Shown here: positions 13,391 through 24,637 of the stretch, in pieces | Numbering within the stretch: position 1 is the first letter of the stretch | Layout: each line of letters starts with the position of its first letter | Origin: Priapulus caudatus | Lineage: Eukaryota > Priapulida > Priapulimorpha > Priapulimorphida > Priapulidae | Assembly (NCBI RefSeq): GCF_000485595.1 | Contig: NW_014577936.1 | Coordinates: forward strand, 4,051-68,050 | Direction of reading: 5' to 3' | Length of the DNA stretch: 64,000 bases | Notes under the pieces: generated by a model | What the model was told of the DNA's origin: nothing | The model's input: only the letters and a program-made list of their open reading frames with translations | The model's database searches: none | Program-made: the position numbers and the translations under genes

Positions 13391-13424
13391 ATATGTGTTG
13401 GTAAATCTAAAACGTTAATTGAAG

Positions 13425-13548
13425 TTTGTGTGTGTGCGTGTGTGCGCGCGTGCGTGTGTGTTGTGTGCGCGCGCGTGCGTGTGTGTGTGCATCGTGGGTG
13501 GTCGTGTCGTGCGGTGCGTTGCGGGTGTGTGTGTGCGCGCGTGTCGTG

Positions 13549-13579
<31 letters not shown>

Positions 13580-13770
13580 TGGGTGTGTGTGTGAGCGGCT
13601 TGCGCGTGCGCGTGCTGCGTGCGTGTGCGTGCGTGTGCGTGCGTGCGCGCGCGCGCATGTGTGTGTGTGTGTGCGTGTGTGCGCGAATGTGCCTGTGTGC
13701 GCTGTGTGCGCGCGTGTGCCTGTGTGTGTGTGTGCGTGCGCGTGGCCTGTGTCGTGGGCGTGCGCGGTTG
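13425..13770. repeat. GT/GC-rich microsatellite at the inner end of the right arm
   Basis: Inverted equivalent of 9670-9986 with the same order of interruptions. Confidence 0.9.
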
Positions 13771-14441
13771 TGTATATGTAGATATAATAAACGGCTCTAA
13801 CACCCATACGTTCACTTTCCATCTAAGTGCGATTAGTGAAGGACTAGATTTTCCGTGCCCATGGGGTATGATCACACACACATGGTATACAACCATGGCA
13901 AGGCACGGATGGCTGCGTTTGACATTGTTAATACGTGTTACTATCTGTGGTGGGCATCGCCCACCCACACTCCTGCTCGCGCGTACAGTATACCCATTCA
14001 TATATTTTGTAGACGATCAGCTGTCATATCATAAAGACGACTTAATTGTCCTTGATTAAATCATTCTTTTTAATCCCTATCGACCATCATTGAAAGTGCC
14101 TGATGAATCACAGTCAAGCATGTGTTCGCGGTTAGTTCTATAGAAAGGAAGAGGACTTTTTCTAAAAGGGAAACTCGCGTAGGTTTCCCCTAAGTGACCC
14201 TTTTATACATGCTAGCAGACTTTAATACCCGTACAACCAGCAAATCGTGCCTTAAAATAATACATTCATGTAAGTGACACAGGTTGAAGTTAATTATTTC
14301 ATGCAACTGAAAGGAAAACAGAAACAAAAAAACATTTTGGGAAGAAACAAAGAGCGTAATTCTATGCGAGTGCAAGTGAGCAGGGGAAAAAAGTGCTCAG
14401 TTGGTGACCACTTGGTTGAAAGGAAAATACCCCAAAATCTA
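13771..14441. other. Unique inner right-arm DNA
   Basis: Non-coding counterpart of 9004-9669. The block 14270-14440 carries sequence also seen at 63690-63740 next to an ATCC array. Confidence 0.6.
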
Positions 14442-14990
14442 TCTATCTATCTATGTATGTATCTATCCATCCATCCATGCATCCATCCATCCATCCATCC
14501 ATCCATCCATCCATCCATCCATCCATCCATCATCCATCCATCCATCCATCCATCCATCCATCCATCCATCCATCCATCCATCCATCCATCCATCCATCCA
14601 TCCATCCATCCATTCCATCCATCCATCCATCCATCCATCCATCCACTCCATCCATCCATCCATCCATCCATCCATCCATCCATCCATCCATCCATCCATC
14701 GGATGGCATGCCCTGTCATGCCATCCCATCCCAATCTCATCATATCCCATCCATCCCATCCATGCCATGCCATGCCATCCCCATCCATCTCTCTTCTATC
14801 CATCCCATGCCATGCCACCCATGCCACCCATGCCATGCCACTCTATGCCACCATGCCATCCCATCCCAGATTCTTCTATCAAATCCCATACCATGCCATC
14901 CTATGCCATCCCATGGGATCCGATCCGATCCCACTCGCGACCCCATCCCATCCCCAGATATACATATCCCATCCACTACCCCATCCCATA
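14442..14990. repeat. ATCC-type minisatellite (right arm)
   Basis: Long ATCC array (14460-14700), then degenerate CCATGCCATCCC variants. It is longer and purer than its left-arm partner. A (TA)n run follows at 15020-15057. Confidence 0.9.
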
Positions 14991-15017
14991 CCCAGATGTA
15001 ACAGAATCATACATGTA

Positions 15018-15061
<44 letters not shown>

Positions 15062-15484
15062 ATAAACTGCTGTTTATTAGACCTATTACCAATACATAAT
15101 TGTGTACAGATGTAAATTAGAGCTCTGCCTGTTTTGTTTGTTCAATTTTGTTTAGCTTTTTGTTCACGTTTGTTCAATTTTCTTGTTCATTTTGTTTTGA
15201 TCATTTTGCTCACGTCATGTTTTTGCTGTTTCTCATACTTTATGAGTAAAATTTGTATGAGTAAATACTGTGTAAGATAAAAGACATAAGAATAATAAAT
15301 AATAATAGTTGTAAATTATAATAATATTTAAAAAAATAAGGCGATTTTTGAATTTTTTTATTTAACTTTTTAACTTTTTTTAAATTTTTGTCTCAGCCAG
15401 AACCACCTGCAAGACGTGGTAATTCTGAATATATCTTCAGTTACCGCGATTGAGTGGAAAATCACGGAGAAAAGCGAGGTCAAA

Positions 15485-15545
<61 letters not shown>

Positions 15546-15909
15546 GATTAGCCTCTTTATAGTAAGGATTTCACTTTATCCTAAAACTCTGCTCACTGTA
15601 ATATTTTATTTCACGCGTCACGCCTCACCCTATCAAAACCCGTCTTAACTTAAGGCCGGCTTAAACTCATTAGTCGCTTCGACCTAAGCGCCTTCTGCGA
15701 CTGCTAGTGTCAGTCGCTGGTTGCCACTGTCAGTCGCGTCACTGTCGACCTAAGCACTCAGTCGCAGTGAGTTGCAATGCGTTGCGGCGCGTCGCATTCA
15801 ATCGCAATCCGACCTAGGGTCGGCCTTAGGCACACTTCACGCAATCTCGCCTCTTCCTGCATCATCAACATCACGCTATCAGTTATCAATCCATCAGCTC
15901 AGCATCATC
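14991..15909. other. AT-rich DNA, (CA)n run and 5' flank of the SH3 gene
   Basis: AT-rich with a pure (CA)n run at 15487-15543. The last 250 bases become GC-richer, with repeated CAGTCGC words (15664-15770), and probably form the promoter and 5' leader of the SH3 gene. No earlier coding exon was recognised. Confidence 0.5.
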
Positions 15910-16473
15910 ATGTACGCTTTCAGATCACCGCGAGGCGAAGTACGCGCCCCCTGCCGGCCGCATCACGGGCAGCGCCAGCCTGGAGACGCTGATGACTGCC
16001 GGGAAGGATCCGGCGCCGGCGGCCGCCATCTTTACTCCCGAGCAGAAGCTCATCGTGCTTCACGACTTCGCGCCGTGCGTCGATGATGAGATCGGCGTCA
16101 AGCGCGGTCAGACGGTCTACATGCTTTACCAGGAGAACGAGTGGACGTACGTGGTGCGTGAGCCCGATAGGCGGGAAGGCTTCATCCCCGGCACGTACAC
16201 GGCGCGCTTTGGCACGCCCCTCGCCGAGCTAGCGCTGGGCATTCGACACAAGATGCCGTCGACAGCAACGATCGAACCCATCGCCGCGCAGGCGGGTAGC
16301 AAACAGGCGACAGCGAGAGGAGGCGGCGGCGGGGTGCCCGTGGAGCACGAGCGGTACCTGAGTCACGCGAGCTCCGGGTATAGCACGGAGAACGAACACC
16401 TAGCGGCTTCGGGAAAGCACGGCGGAGATGGCCGAGCGAGTCAGCAGGGGCACTGGCACCCGCCTCTGCAGCA

Positions 16474-16516
<43 letters not shown>

Positions 16517-16978
16517 CAGCAGCGCGGCTACAACCCGCAGTCCCGCTCCGCCTCGGACGCGCACAACTACCGCCAACAAGCCGCCGCTGCTGCCGCCTAC
16601 CGTCACGCGGACGCTCACCACCAGGGCGGCGCTCGCTACCCGCCACCGTACCCGCAGCAGCAGCAGCAGCACAGCACGCCAGCGCTGTCGCCGCTGCGGC
16701 GCGAGTCGTTTAAGGAGACGTTTAAGCGGGCGTCGGACGTGCGGCAGTTCGCGAAGACGCCCGCCGGTCGCTACATCGTGCTCTACACGTTCAAGGCGCA
16801 GGACGAGAACGATGTGAGCGTCGAGCGGGGCGAATTCGTCACTGTGCTCAATCAGGACGACAGAGACTGGTTCTGGGTCGTGAAGCGCACGGGCACCGAG
16901 GGCTTCGTGCCGAGCGCCTTCATGTACCCGGCCGACAACACGTTCACGCAAGCGGCGCTCGGGGCCAGTCTACGTTGA
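15910..16978 (+). CDS. Two-SH3-domain adaptor with polyglutamine linker
   Basis: The clear frame begins at an internal Met at 15992 and runs 328 codons to TGA at 16976-16978. It stays open upstream to about 15936, and a well-placed ATG at 15910 lies one base out of frame. I therefore infer a single-base indel near 15935 and a true start at 15910, about 27 codons earlier. Counting from 15992, SH3-1 spans about residues 19-72 (VLHDF, EWTYVV, GFIPGTY) and SH3-2 about 258-313 (VLYTF, DWFWVV, GFVPSAF). Between them is a low-complexity linker with a Gln run (about 160-177), an Ala run and a second Gln run (222-226). SH3 domains bind proline-rich ligands, so this is a scaffold. The architecture recalls the Drosophila Dachs-binding adaptor Dlish, but that assignment is from memory and Dlish has three SH3 domains. 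It is duplicated at 6359-7490. Confidence 0.8.
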
Positions 16979-17275
16979 CCCCCCCCCCTGCAGTAGGGAC
17001 AATGTGCGCTGATTCGCGCGTGCGCAGTAGTCACGCGCGACGTTTACTTGCGCATGTCTAATGATGAGCATTTACGCTGATCTGCGCGTGCGCACTAATG
17101 ACGCTACACTGATTCACGCATAGAAATACATAGAGCCTAGGCTAGGCCTACCTATATTATTTCTATTGATTCACGTGTATCTTGTTGTGGGCTTTTACGC
17201 TGATCTACGCATGCGTAGTAGTGGGCATTTACGCTGATCTACGCTTACCCGGTAATCAGACTCGTATAGACAGGA
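16979..17275. repeat. Short tandem TTTACGCTGATC-type repeats downstream of the SH3 gene
   Basis: The phrase GCATTTACGCTGATCTRCGC followed by a GCGYAGTAGT-like tail occurs several times at intervals of roughly 30-80 bases. The units contain the palindrome GCATGC. The left arm has the same array near 6070-6320. Confidence 0.6.
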
Positions 17276-20126
17276 GTCACTAAGGGTTGTCCGAGAGGAC
17301 CATCACGTTGATAACCGTATAACGGTGCTTGTAGCGAGAACGACTCTCAATCGAGCTGCACGTGGCACCATCTGTTAAGCAAATAAAATTTTCGATTTTA
17401 CGCCTGTCACTAGAACTTTGACGGTATCAGCTCTTATTAACGAGGAATTATGCGAGAACTATAGAAAACATCAAAAATTTATCGTGTCTTTCGATTGGTT
17501 GCTGGATTACCATGATGATACGAACATTTATAGGGATATGCTAATCCATAAAATATTGCAGTGGCAATAGCCATGTAATTTTTTTTACAATACGTGGGTG
17601 GGCCTACCGTATAAGTTTTGACGCACCGCTGAATTTTTTAAAAATTATATACTCGAAATTCAATACATTTTTTTATTTTTTCAGCGGTGGTCTCATGCTC
17701 ACGCTCACCATTCCAATGTTGTAACCCCAGTAATTGATGGCAGAGGTCACTATAGAGGTCATAGTAATTAGATATAGCAATAACGCGCGTATTGGTTCGA
17801 TTCTATCATTTCTATCGCCGTAGCTGAGGTAACAGACAGAAGAAACATGTAAAATGAAGCAATGCTTGTCTCGAAACCATGTAATGTAATGCAATCGTGT
17901 ATGTAGTCAAGGCGGTAGCTAGGAATTAATGTATGAGAGGGGGGGGCAAGGTGAACGAGCGCCGGAGGCGCTCGCTTTTAAGGGGTCTGGGGGCATGCCC
18001 CCCAGGAAATTTTGAAATATAGAAGCTCTGAAATGCTATTTCCAGCCATTTCAGGTAGGTTACATACTTAAAACGTCAATATCAATCAACTGTAAATTGT
18101 TGAACTTAATAAGTTCCCATTATTCTTCATTGGGTTCTTTTTTGGTGGGGGGCAGCTGCCCCCCCCCCATGCTGGCTACGGCCCTGGTAGTAAGTATACG
18201 AACCTTGAGCAGGTGCGTGGATGCGCGCTTGTTACCAACTTTAGTTATATAAAGCTGGTAGTCGGTGAAAGTATTTTCTACGCATAATCAAAAATGTATT
18301 TGTACAAATATACGAGTTGTATTTCATGCCGGATAAGCCACAGCATATGTACATAACCGCTGAAAACATTAAAATACTTATATATACTCCATAGTTTTAT
18401 TTAACGGATATCACGGCCGTACAATGTTGTGCAACGATTTAGCATCTGTAGTTACGTAAAATTAAGTTATATTACAATTTTTGTTTCATCTACGCACACA
18501 CTTTTGCGTAAAAGCCTACACAGCCTAAGAGTGTCTCTACCCTATAAATAAGTCTGTGCCGTTGCGCTAACTGTATTTCACGTAGAGATGGTGGCCCGAG
18601 CAAAAACTTGGTGGGCTCGGGCCTCCGGGTCGGAACTTATTTCGAACGCTGCCGGTGGCACAGGAGCGATTTTTTCTCGTATCTTCCAAAATTTTCGCTC
18701 TCGTAATTGTTGTTACCAACAATTGGTAGTTTGCAAAACAAACGTTGCTTTAAACGCTGACGGGAGCGAAATCGCTTGCCGCTCCCGTGTATTTTTTTCG
18801 CTGCACCAAATCCATACATATTTAAACTATCACACAAAGACAGCTCGGACTAGATTCATACTAGAAGGACAGACGCCAACTGATTGGATTGCACACTAGT
18901 ATCTAGGATAATTCTAAACATGGGTTTGTAAAACTAAACGCATTTACATCTTATCAATGATATCGAGAACATCGATTGGCAAGATAATATAAAATTAAAC
19001 AGTTCTAAAGGGTCTGGTAAATTTCGTGCCCGAATCGAGTAATGAGGATGGAAGATCTTTGTTTTCTAAAAAAAGTTTCAAAAATAAGCCATGTTAAGAA
19101 TTGAGCCATGTGAGTGGATGATTTTGTTTTATTATTTTATACAATTATTGCAGGGTTATCAATATGTATAACGTTTATTATATTATACAATATTTTATCT
19201 TGCTCCACTATCTATCTGCATGGGGGAAGCAGCCCCCTTGCTCTTGGAAACTACATCCTAGAAGATAAGATACTCAATGAGATGATACATGGTACCTACA
19301 TTGCGTAGCATGGCCATGGATGACAAATTTTTACAATAGAATTATAGGTGACCATGATTTTGACGACCCAGGTAACATTGCAGCTAATCAACTCGGCAAC
19401 ATCACTCACGCAGATGCACTGAAAGAACTATACAAAGAGAAGCGATCGAAGAGCATGTGCTAGAGAATACAATATACGATAGTCTAGGCACCACGAGGCA
19501 GTACGCACACACATTATCAGAAGTAAATACGCACACACATTATCAGAAGTAAATACGCACGCAATATCTAATACTTCATTGTAATAAGTAACAGCCTGAG
19601 ACTACGGTCAAAATCTTACTAACCAACAAATCGACATTGGCAACCCCCACAATCTGATAAACACGTACATTTACAGATAAACAGGGAGAAGAAATGTTCA
19701 GACGCGTGCAAATAATTTAGTAAATCAATATGCTGAGTCCAGAAATATATATAGTTATGTATTAAAAAATTAACTCCCATCTAAAACTAAGTTATAAAAT
19801 GCTCAAACACAATTTCATTACTTCTGTATGAAGCAAACAAGTTGCACGTAATGAATTTTTTCTGAAATCTGGAATCCAGCACCTCAGTGACGGTTTAGCA
19901 GCACCTTCATTATAAACCTAAAATTCTACAAGCATAGCTAAGAAGAGCCATTCTATAGCAGACTAAGCAGAGAAAGAAATGTAAACACTATCTGCCTAAA
20001 GAATCTACCACAATACCCGTTTTCTTTCGTGCAAAGCTCACAAACAAGCAAAGCAGCTGTGTGACTGAAACTGAGAGCACATCGTCTGACCAGATTGAGT
20101 AGCTTTCTCTTCGACGTAACGACGAC
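17276..20126. other. Non-coding right-arm DNA between the two genes
   Basis: No supportable gene. It contains the GC-hairpin element at 17935-18195 and the hairpin near 18593-18630 (GGCCCGAGC, 13-base loop, GCTCGGGCC). The rest is AT-rich and mirrors 3097-6100. Confidence 0.6.
17935..18195. mobile_element. GC-hairpin DNA element, non-autonomous transposon type
   Basis: In order: GAGCGCCGGAGGCGCTCG stem-loop, GGGGTCTGGGGGC, GCATGCCCCCCAGG, about 130 bp of AT-rich DNA, then GGGGGGCAGCTGCCCCCCCC and CATGCTGGCTACGGCCCTG. The same order is at 5092-5345 inverted. A related stem-loop plus GGGGGGTCCGGGGGC occurs at 61128-61172. This layout is common in repeats of marine invertebrates. I see no transposase and cannot fix the ends. 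Confidence 0.5.
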
Positions 20127-21851
20127 TCAGTACTGTGCATCCTTCGCCCTCTCGCTTCCTCTCCCCTCCTCGTGCGGAGACGAAGCAGGATTGGCTTGCA
20201 CGGGAACATGGTCTAGGGCAACCTGCTCGAACGCGCGCTTGTTCTGCGGGTGTCGCGACGGCGACGGGGCGCCATCGAGCGACGCGCCAAAGTATTTGAC
20301 GGCGGCGCGGTTGAACGCGTCCGCAATCGCACGCCGAAACACGTGCTGCTTAAAGAGGAAGGTCGCGATGTGTCCGGCTTGTACGTAGCGCACCTCGCAG
20401 CCCGGCCACACGTCCGTCAGCGCGAACACGCCCTCGCGCGGGATGTAGGCGTCGCTCTCCGCCGCGACGACGATGATCAGGCTCGTGTCGACGGGCACCG
20501 AGTAGTTGGCGACGTGCGTGAATTCATCCATGACGCCGCGCATGAAATCGTGCGCGTCCTCGTGCTCATCGCGCCGCCGCCGCCACCAGGAGGCGCCGCT
20601 GTCATCGTCGCCGTCGCCGCGCCACCACGAGGCGGCGTCCTCGTCGTCGGCCTGGTTGTGGATGAAGCGGAACATCTGGTAGGCGGCACTGTCCTTCTCC
20701 GTGTGCTCGCGCACGTGCTCCCGCCGCCGGTCTGCCGCCTCGAAGTACAGCGCCGCCTGGCGGCATGCAGCGACGTCGAGCTCGTCGGCGCCCCCTGCCG
20801 CACGCTGCAGGTGCGCGAACTTTCGCTCGGTGGCGGCGCGGTCGTTGATGAAGTGTCTCGCGGCGCGGCGTCCCGGCTCCGCGCGCCGCCGCTTGCTCAG
20901 CGCCTGGTACTCGAGGATCGCTCGCAGAACGAGGATGTCCATCTCATGTTGTTTCGCGACCTCCATGCGCTGAAACTTCTCGACAAACTGCCGACCGTAC
21001 GGGTACCCTCGCGCGAACTCTCGGCCGAGGCAGAACGCCGGATTCGTCGACTCGGGCGAGTGCAGCATGTGTCGGAAATCCTGCTCCTCCAGATGGCGCT
21101 GCTTGTACTGTGACTGCAGCAGCTGCCAGTCGATAGAACCGGAGAGGACGCCGCGCGTGAACACGCTCGACGCCGTGCTCCACGACATGCACGGGATGAG
21201 CGGGATAGGCTTGTGGTAGTTTCCCGCTGCGAGCGACGCCATGTGCCCGCCCATCGAGATCCCAGTGATGCCGATCGGACCGAAGCCCTGCCGCTCGCAC
21301 CAGTTGAAGAGCGCGATCGACTCGAGGATCAGGCAGCCGCCCATCACGAAGAGATCGGTGACGTTCTGCAGCGCCGACCCCCACTGCTCCTTCGGCTTGC
21401 GAGCGCCGTAATACGGATTCTCGAGCAGGATCGACGCGATGCCGGACTGCTTGACGAGCGGCCGCGCGACCAGCGTCCGACGCTTCCAGTAGCCGTGGTC
21501 GCCCGTGCCGGCGAGGTGCACGCACATCGGCCGCAGCTGGCTCTTCCACTTCAGCGGCAGTATCATCTGGAATTTGGCGACCTCTGCCTCCGGCGGGACC
21601 ATTCCCGGCGCGAACTCGACCATCGGCGACAGGAAGTGTCCCTCGAGGATCTTGCAGTCGCTGGTCGTCGCCTCCTTGTCGATGTGAATCGGGTGATCCG
21701 GCGAGACGATCTGACGCGAGTTCTCGCGGTTGCGTATCCACTGGCGCAGCTCGAACATCCGCTTGAGGCTGTCGGGTTGTCCCCAGCCCTTGATGAAGAA
21801 CCGGGAGTGCAGGATGCTCCTGTAGAGCTGATCTAACCTGCTCGCCGTCAT
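20127..21851 (-). CDS. ABHD18: ABHD18-like alpha/beta hydrolase (DUF2048 family)
   Basis: An intact 574-codon single-exon frame. Family hallmarks are visible: ILLENPYYGARKPKEQ (141-156), the nucleophile elbow GISMGGH with Ser199, PCMSWSTASSVFTRGVLS (220-237), the acid AAESDAYIPREG with Asp467, and QAGHIATFLF with His494. Ser-Asp-His form the likely triad, and HLAGTGDHG (112-120) the oxyanion side. Vertebrate ABHD18 is about 410-460 residues. The excess here lies in a charged, Trp- and Asp-rich insert (about 400-440) and a polar C-terminal tail (about 525-574). The mammalian protein has recently been linked to mitochondrial cardiolipin deacylation; I state this from memory. The start is chosen because CCGCC precedes the ATG and the family N-terminus (YRSILHSRFFIKGWG) follows at once. 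No intron is needed, which is unusual for this family and could reflect retroposition. A broken inverted copy lies at 1322-3096. Confidence 0.93.
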   Translation of the reverse strand: MTASRLDQLYRSILHSRFFIKGWGQPDSLKRMFELRQWIRNRENSRQIVSPDHPIHIDKEATTSDCKILEGHFLSPMVEFAPGMVPPEAEVAKFQMILPLKWKSQLRPMCVHLAGTGDHGYWKRRTLVARPLVKQSGIASILLENPYYGARKPKEQWGSALQNVTDLFVMGGCLILESIALFNWCERQGFGPIGITGISMGGHMASLAAGNYHKPIPLIPCMSWSTASSVFTRGVLSGSIDWQLLQSQYKQRHLEEQDFRHMLHSPESTNPAFCLGREFARGYPYGRQFVEKFQRMEVAKQHEMDILVLRAILEYQALSKRRRAEPGRRAARHFINDRAATERKFAHLQRAAGGADELDVAACRQAALYFEAADRRREHVREHTEKDSAAYQMFRFIHNQADDEDAASWWRGDGDDDSGASWWRRRRDEHEDAHDFMRGVMDEFTHVANYSVPVDTSLIIVVAAESDAYIPREGVFALTDVWPGCEVRYVQAGHIATFLFKQHVFRRAIADAFNRAAVKYFGASLDGAPSPSRHPQNKRAFEQVALDHVPVQANPASSPHEEGRGSERAKDAQY

Positions 21852-21912
21852 GGCGGACGGTCTGGAAAGCTCGGCACTGCGTTTCAGGGACGGCGGCTCC
21901 GATTGGGGAGAA
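21852..21912 (-). promoter_or_regulatory. Promoter-proximal CCAAT box and leader of the ABHD18-like gene
   Basis: On the - strand a CCCCAATCGG box (complement of 21893-21902) lies about 45 bases before the ATG in GC-rich DNA. It is conserved in the left arm at 1269-1278. No TATA box was seen. Confidence 0.4.
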
Positions 21913-23077
21913 TCTCGGCACGCTCGGCGATGCCTACATGTGTGAGGTCCTGCAAAACCACCGGGCCTAGTTTAGCACACAAGATTAGTTTAGCACATAA
22001 TTTATGCGAAAACAATAGATTGGCACGTACGGTAGCCTCAAGAATTTAAATAAACCTGTTTCTTCCCCTAAGAAGTAGCCAGTAGCTCACTAATTAATAC
22101 AATTAATAGTAATATAAGTCTAACAGTGACACACAGCATTGCCGGTGTCACGGTCTGGGATTACCCCAGTCTGAAATTACCCCAGCACGTCGTGGGCATG
22201 CGTCACGCTGCGTGTAAAGCGCAGTAGCATTGGGCAAATGAGACTGCCGCGGTGGCAGTCAGCGTTGTACCGTAGAGTTTGGACCGTAGACGTAGTGCCT
22301 GCGATAACTAATACAGTAACATATACTAGACTATTATGAGGGGGGGAACGGGTATTTTCGGGACGCGGGATTGGCCATTTTAATTACCTGGGAACTGGGA
22401 AATGTCAGATAAATTTTTTGTGATTCGGGAATAGAAGTCCATCGGGACGTGGGAAACACCCTCTAAAATTGTCTGGGATCTGGGAAAATTGTGTCAATTC
22501 GTCGGGATTTCAATTTCTGCGCTAATATTTTTTTAATATTTTTTTTTACAATTTTTTTTATTAATTATGCCCAGATAAATAATACTATGTAAATATTAGT
22601 ATTTATGTAGTGTTTGAAAACCTAAACTACTGAATTTCCTGAAACATGTCTACATAATTTCCTGGGAACTGGGAATTGGGATTTTATTTTACTGGGAACT
22701 GGGATATGGGGTGTTTTTTGCTGGGAAAGTGGGAATGTACCCCCCCCGTTCCCCCCCTCTATTATAGCTCATAATAAGCAGGGGATATCAAATAATTATG
22801 TTACAATCTACTCTTAGCATTTTGAGTTGACAATGAGTGGTTTTGAACAATGTTTATGTTCAAAACACCACACCGGCAAACTACCGCGAAGATGGCACAC
22901 AGCCACACACTCGTTCTGTGACTAGTCAACATTGATTAACTCGTCCAGCTATATGCAAGCACCTAGAAAATGATCAGACGAAATAGGAGAACAAAGTGCC
23001 GAGTGAACACAATTATGTCGTTTAATATCCGTGGAGTTACCGTGTTATCTATACTTTAATGGCAAATTTCGTTTGAT
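21913..23077. other. Outer right-arm non-coding DNA
   Basis: No gene. Mirrors about 80-1260. Runs such as CTGGGAACTGGGAA recur at 22388-22700, forming a degenerate short tandem array. Confidence 0.5.
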
Positions 23078-23537
23078 AGTAATGAGCACGCACACATGTC
23101 AATGCTGAAAATGGCCTACCTGGACAAAAATGAGATTTTTACAAAAATAAGTTCCTAAGTGCATATTTAATCCGGATAATATTTGGCTATATCTAAAGAA
23201 TTGACCGATCTACAGCAATTTGAAGATCGGAAACCGACTTATTCCGGAATATGCAGCTTTTGAGATAAAGCGTTCCGGGTAAGGGGCCCAGTCGGGGATA
23301 AGCGGTCAGGGGCCGGTCTGAAGGACCGTCCGCTCTAAACGGCTGTTTGACCGTCGCCGCTCAAATTTGGAATTTTTTATTTATTTAAAAAAAAATTAAA
23401 AATGACCATAATAATCTAGAGATATCTGAACCTATATATCCGGATTAAATATGCACTTAGGAACTTATTTTTGTAAAAATCTCATTTTTGTCCAGGTAGG
23501 CCATTTTCAGCATTGACATGTGTGCGTGCTCATTACT
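23078..23537. mobile_element. ~460-bp element with ~100-bp terminal inverted repeats
   Basis: Left end AGTAATGAGCACGCACACAT at 23078 is the complement of the right end at 23518-23537. Symmetry runs through GGCCTACCTGGACAAAAATG to AATCCGGATA (about 23182 and 23432). The interior has no transposase. A third copy of the terminal repeat opens the window (1-95), where it forms the outer edge of the left arm. Confidence 0.75.
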
Positions 23538-23619
23538 CAAAACAATGACTTGCGACTTAGTCCGTATTATGCGGGAGCGGGTCACATATGTTGTTATCTA
23601 CTCCTGATAATGTGAATAA

Positions 23620-24305
23620 TTCAACTATCCCCCTCCTACTCCTCCTCCCCCTCCTCCTCCTCCTCCTACTCCCACATCACCTTCTCCCTTCGATCTCCAT
23701 CACCTTCTCACATCTTGCTCATCTATCACTGTTTCCCCTACTCCTCCTCCTCCTCCTGCCCCCTACTCCTCCTTCATCACCTTCTCCCCTCCTCCTCCTC
23801 CACCTGCCTCCTACTCCTCCTGCTCCTCCCCCTACTCCAACACCGTCTCCCCTCCTCTTCCACCACCACCTACTCCTCCTTCTCCTCCTCCTCCTGCCCC
23901 CTACTCCTCATCCATCACCTTCTTCATTCGATCTCCATCACCTTCTTCCTCTCCTCCTCCTCCCCTCCTCCTCCTCCTCCCCCTACTAACTCCATCACCT
24001 TCTCTCCTCCTCCTCCTCCTCTTCCACCACCACCTACTCCAACAGCTTCTCCCCTCCTCCTCCTCCTCCTGCCTGCTACTCCTTCTCCCCCTCCTCCACC
24101 TACTCCATCACCTTCTCCTCCTCCTCCTCATCCTCCACCACCTACTCCAACACCTTCTCCCCTCCTCCTCCTCCTACTCCAACACCTTCTTCCCTCCTCC
24201 TCCTTCTCCTCCTCCTCCTCCCTCCTCCATCACCTTCTCCCCTCCTCCCCCTACTCCATCACCTCCCCTCCTCCTCCTCCTCCTCCTGCCCCCTACTCCT
24301 CCTCC
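23620..24305. repeat. ~690-bp TCC-rich polypyrimidine tract
   Basis: Almost unbroken pyrimidines on the + strand, made of CTCCTCCTCC blocks and CTACTCC/CATCACCTTCTCC variants. The long open frames across it are trivial. It ends eight bases before the single N at 24313. Confidence 0.9.
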
Positions 24306-24312
24306 ATGACCT

Positions 24313-24313
24313 N
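24313..24313. other. Single-N assembly junction
   Basis: An isolated N in a low-complexity tract. Sequence quality and context change across it, as expected at the seam between a gap fill and a contig. Confidence 0.7.
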
Positions 24314-24637
24314 CTGCGCGAAAGATCTGCGCTTCAGCGCAATTGGGATCAACATCTCCTTTCGGCAACGCTTCTCTAGTATCCCGTCTCATCTGGACTC
24401 GCAGGCAAAGTAGAATAATGTAGTCGTGAAATAGCACTATTTTCCCGTTTTTCCGTTGTACACTCTATAGGTATTATCCGCTCTTGGTGAGATATATATA
24501 TATATATATACAACTTACACGGTATCACAGAGAAGTGATCATTTGACTGCAGTAAAAATTATTTAACCATTGTGTAACAAGGCTTATGATTAGCTCAAAT
24601 GTGATTATTTAACCGCGGTGAAAATAATTTATCCATG

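Larger units (their letters stand above)
9987..13424. other. Unique spacer of the inverted duplication
   Basis: This 3.44 kb segment is not self-complementary at large scale. It holds a TCC-rich run, about 2 kb of AT-rich DNA with no gene I can support (10150-12230), a (CA)n/(TA)n microsatellite, a CpG-rich block, and a near-perfect small palindrome. The presence of a real spacer argues against the simplest missed-adapter chimera, in which the two arms would meet directly. Confidence 0.7.
13425..23165. repeat. Right arm of the inverted duplication
   Basis: Reverse complement of 1-9986. This arm is cleaner: the hydrolase frame is intact for 574 codons and the SH3 gene has a single slip near its start. 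The outer end runs into the left inverted repeat of the element at 23078-23537. Confidence 0.9.

Noticed and set aside
16182-16951. - strand frames opposite the SH3 gene
   Set aside because: Shadows of a GC-rich, CAG-rich coding exon; no domain recognisable.
20250-21836. Long + strand frames (20250-21113, 21213-21836) and a second - strand frame (20944-21921)
   Set aside because: GC-rich antisense or off-frame shadows of the ABHD18-like gene.
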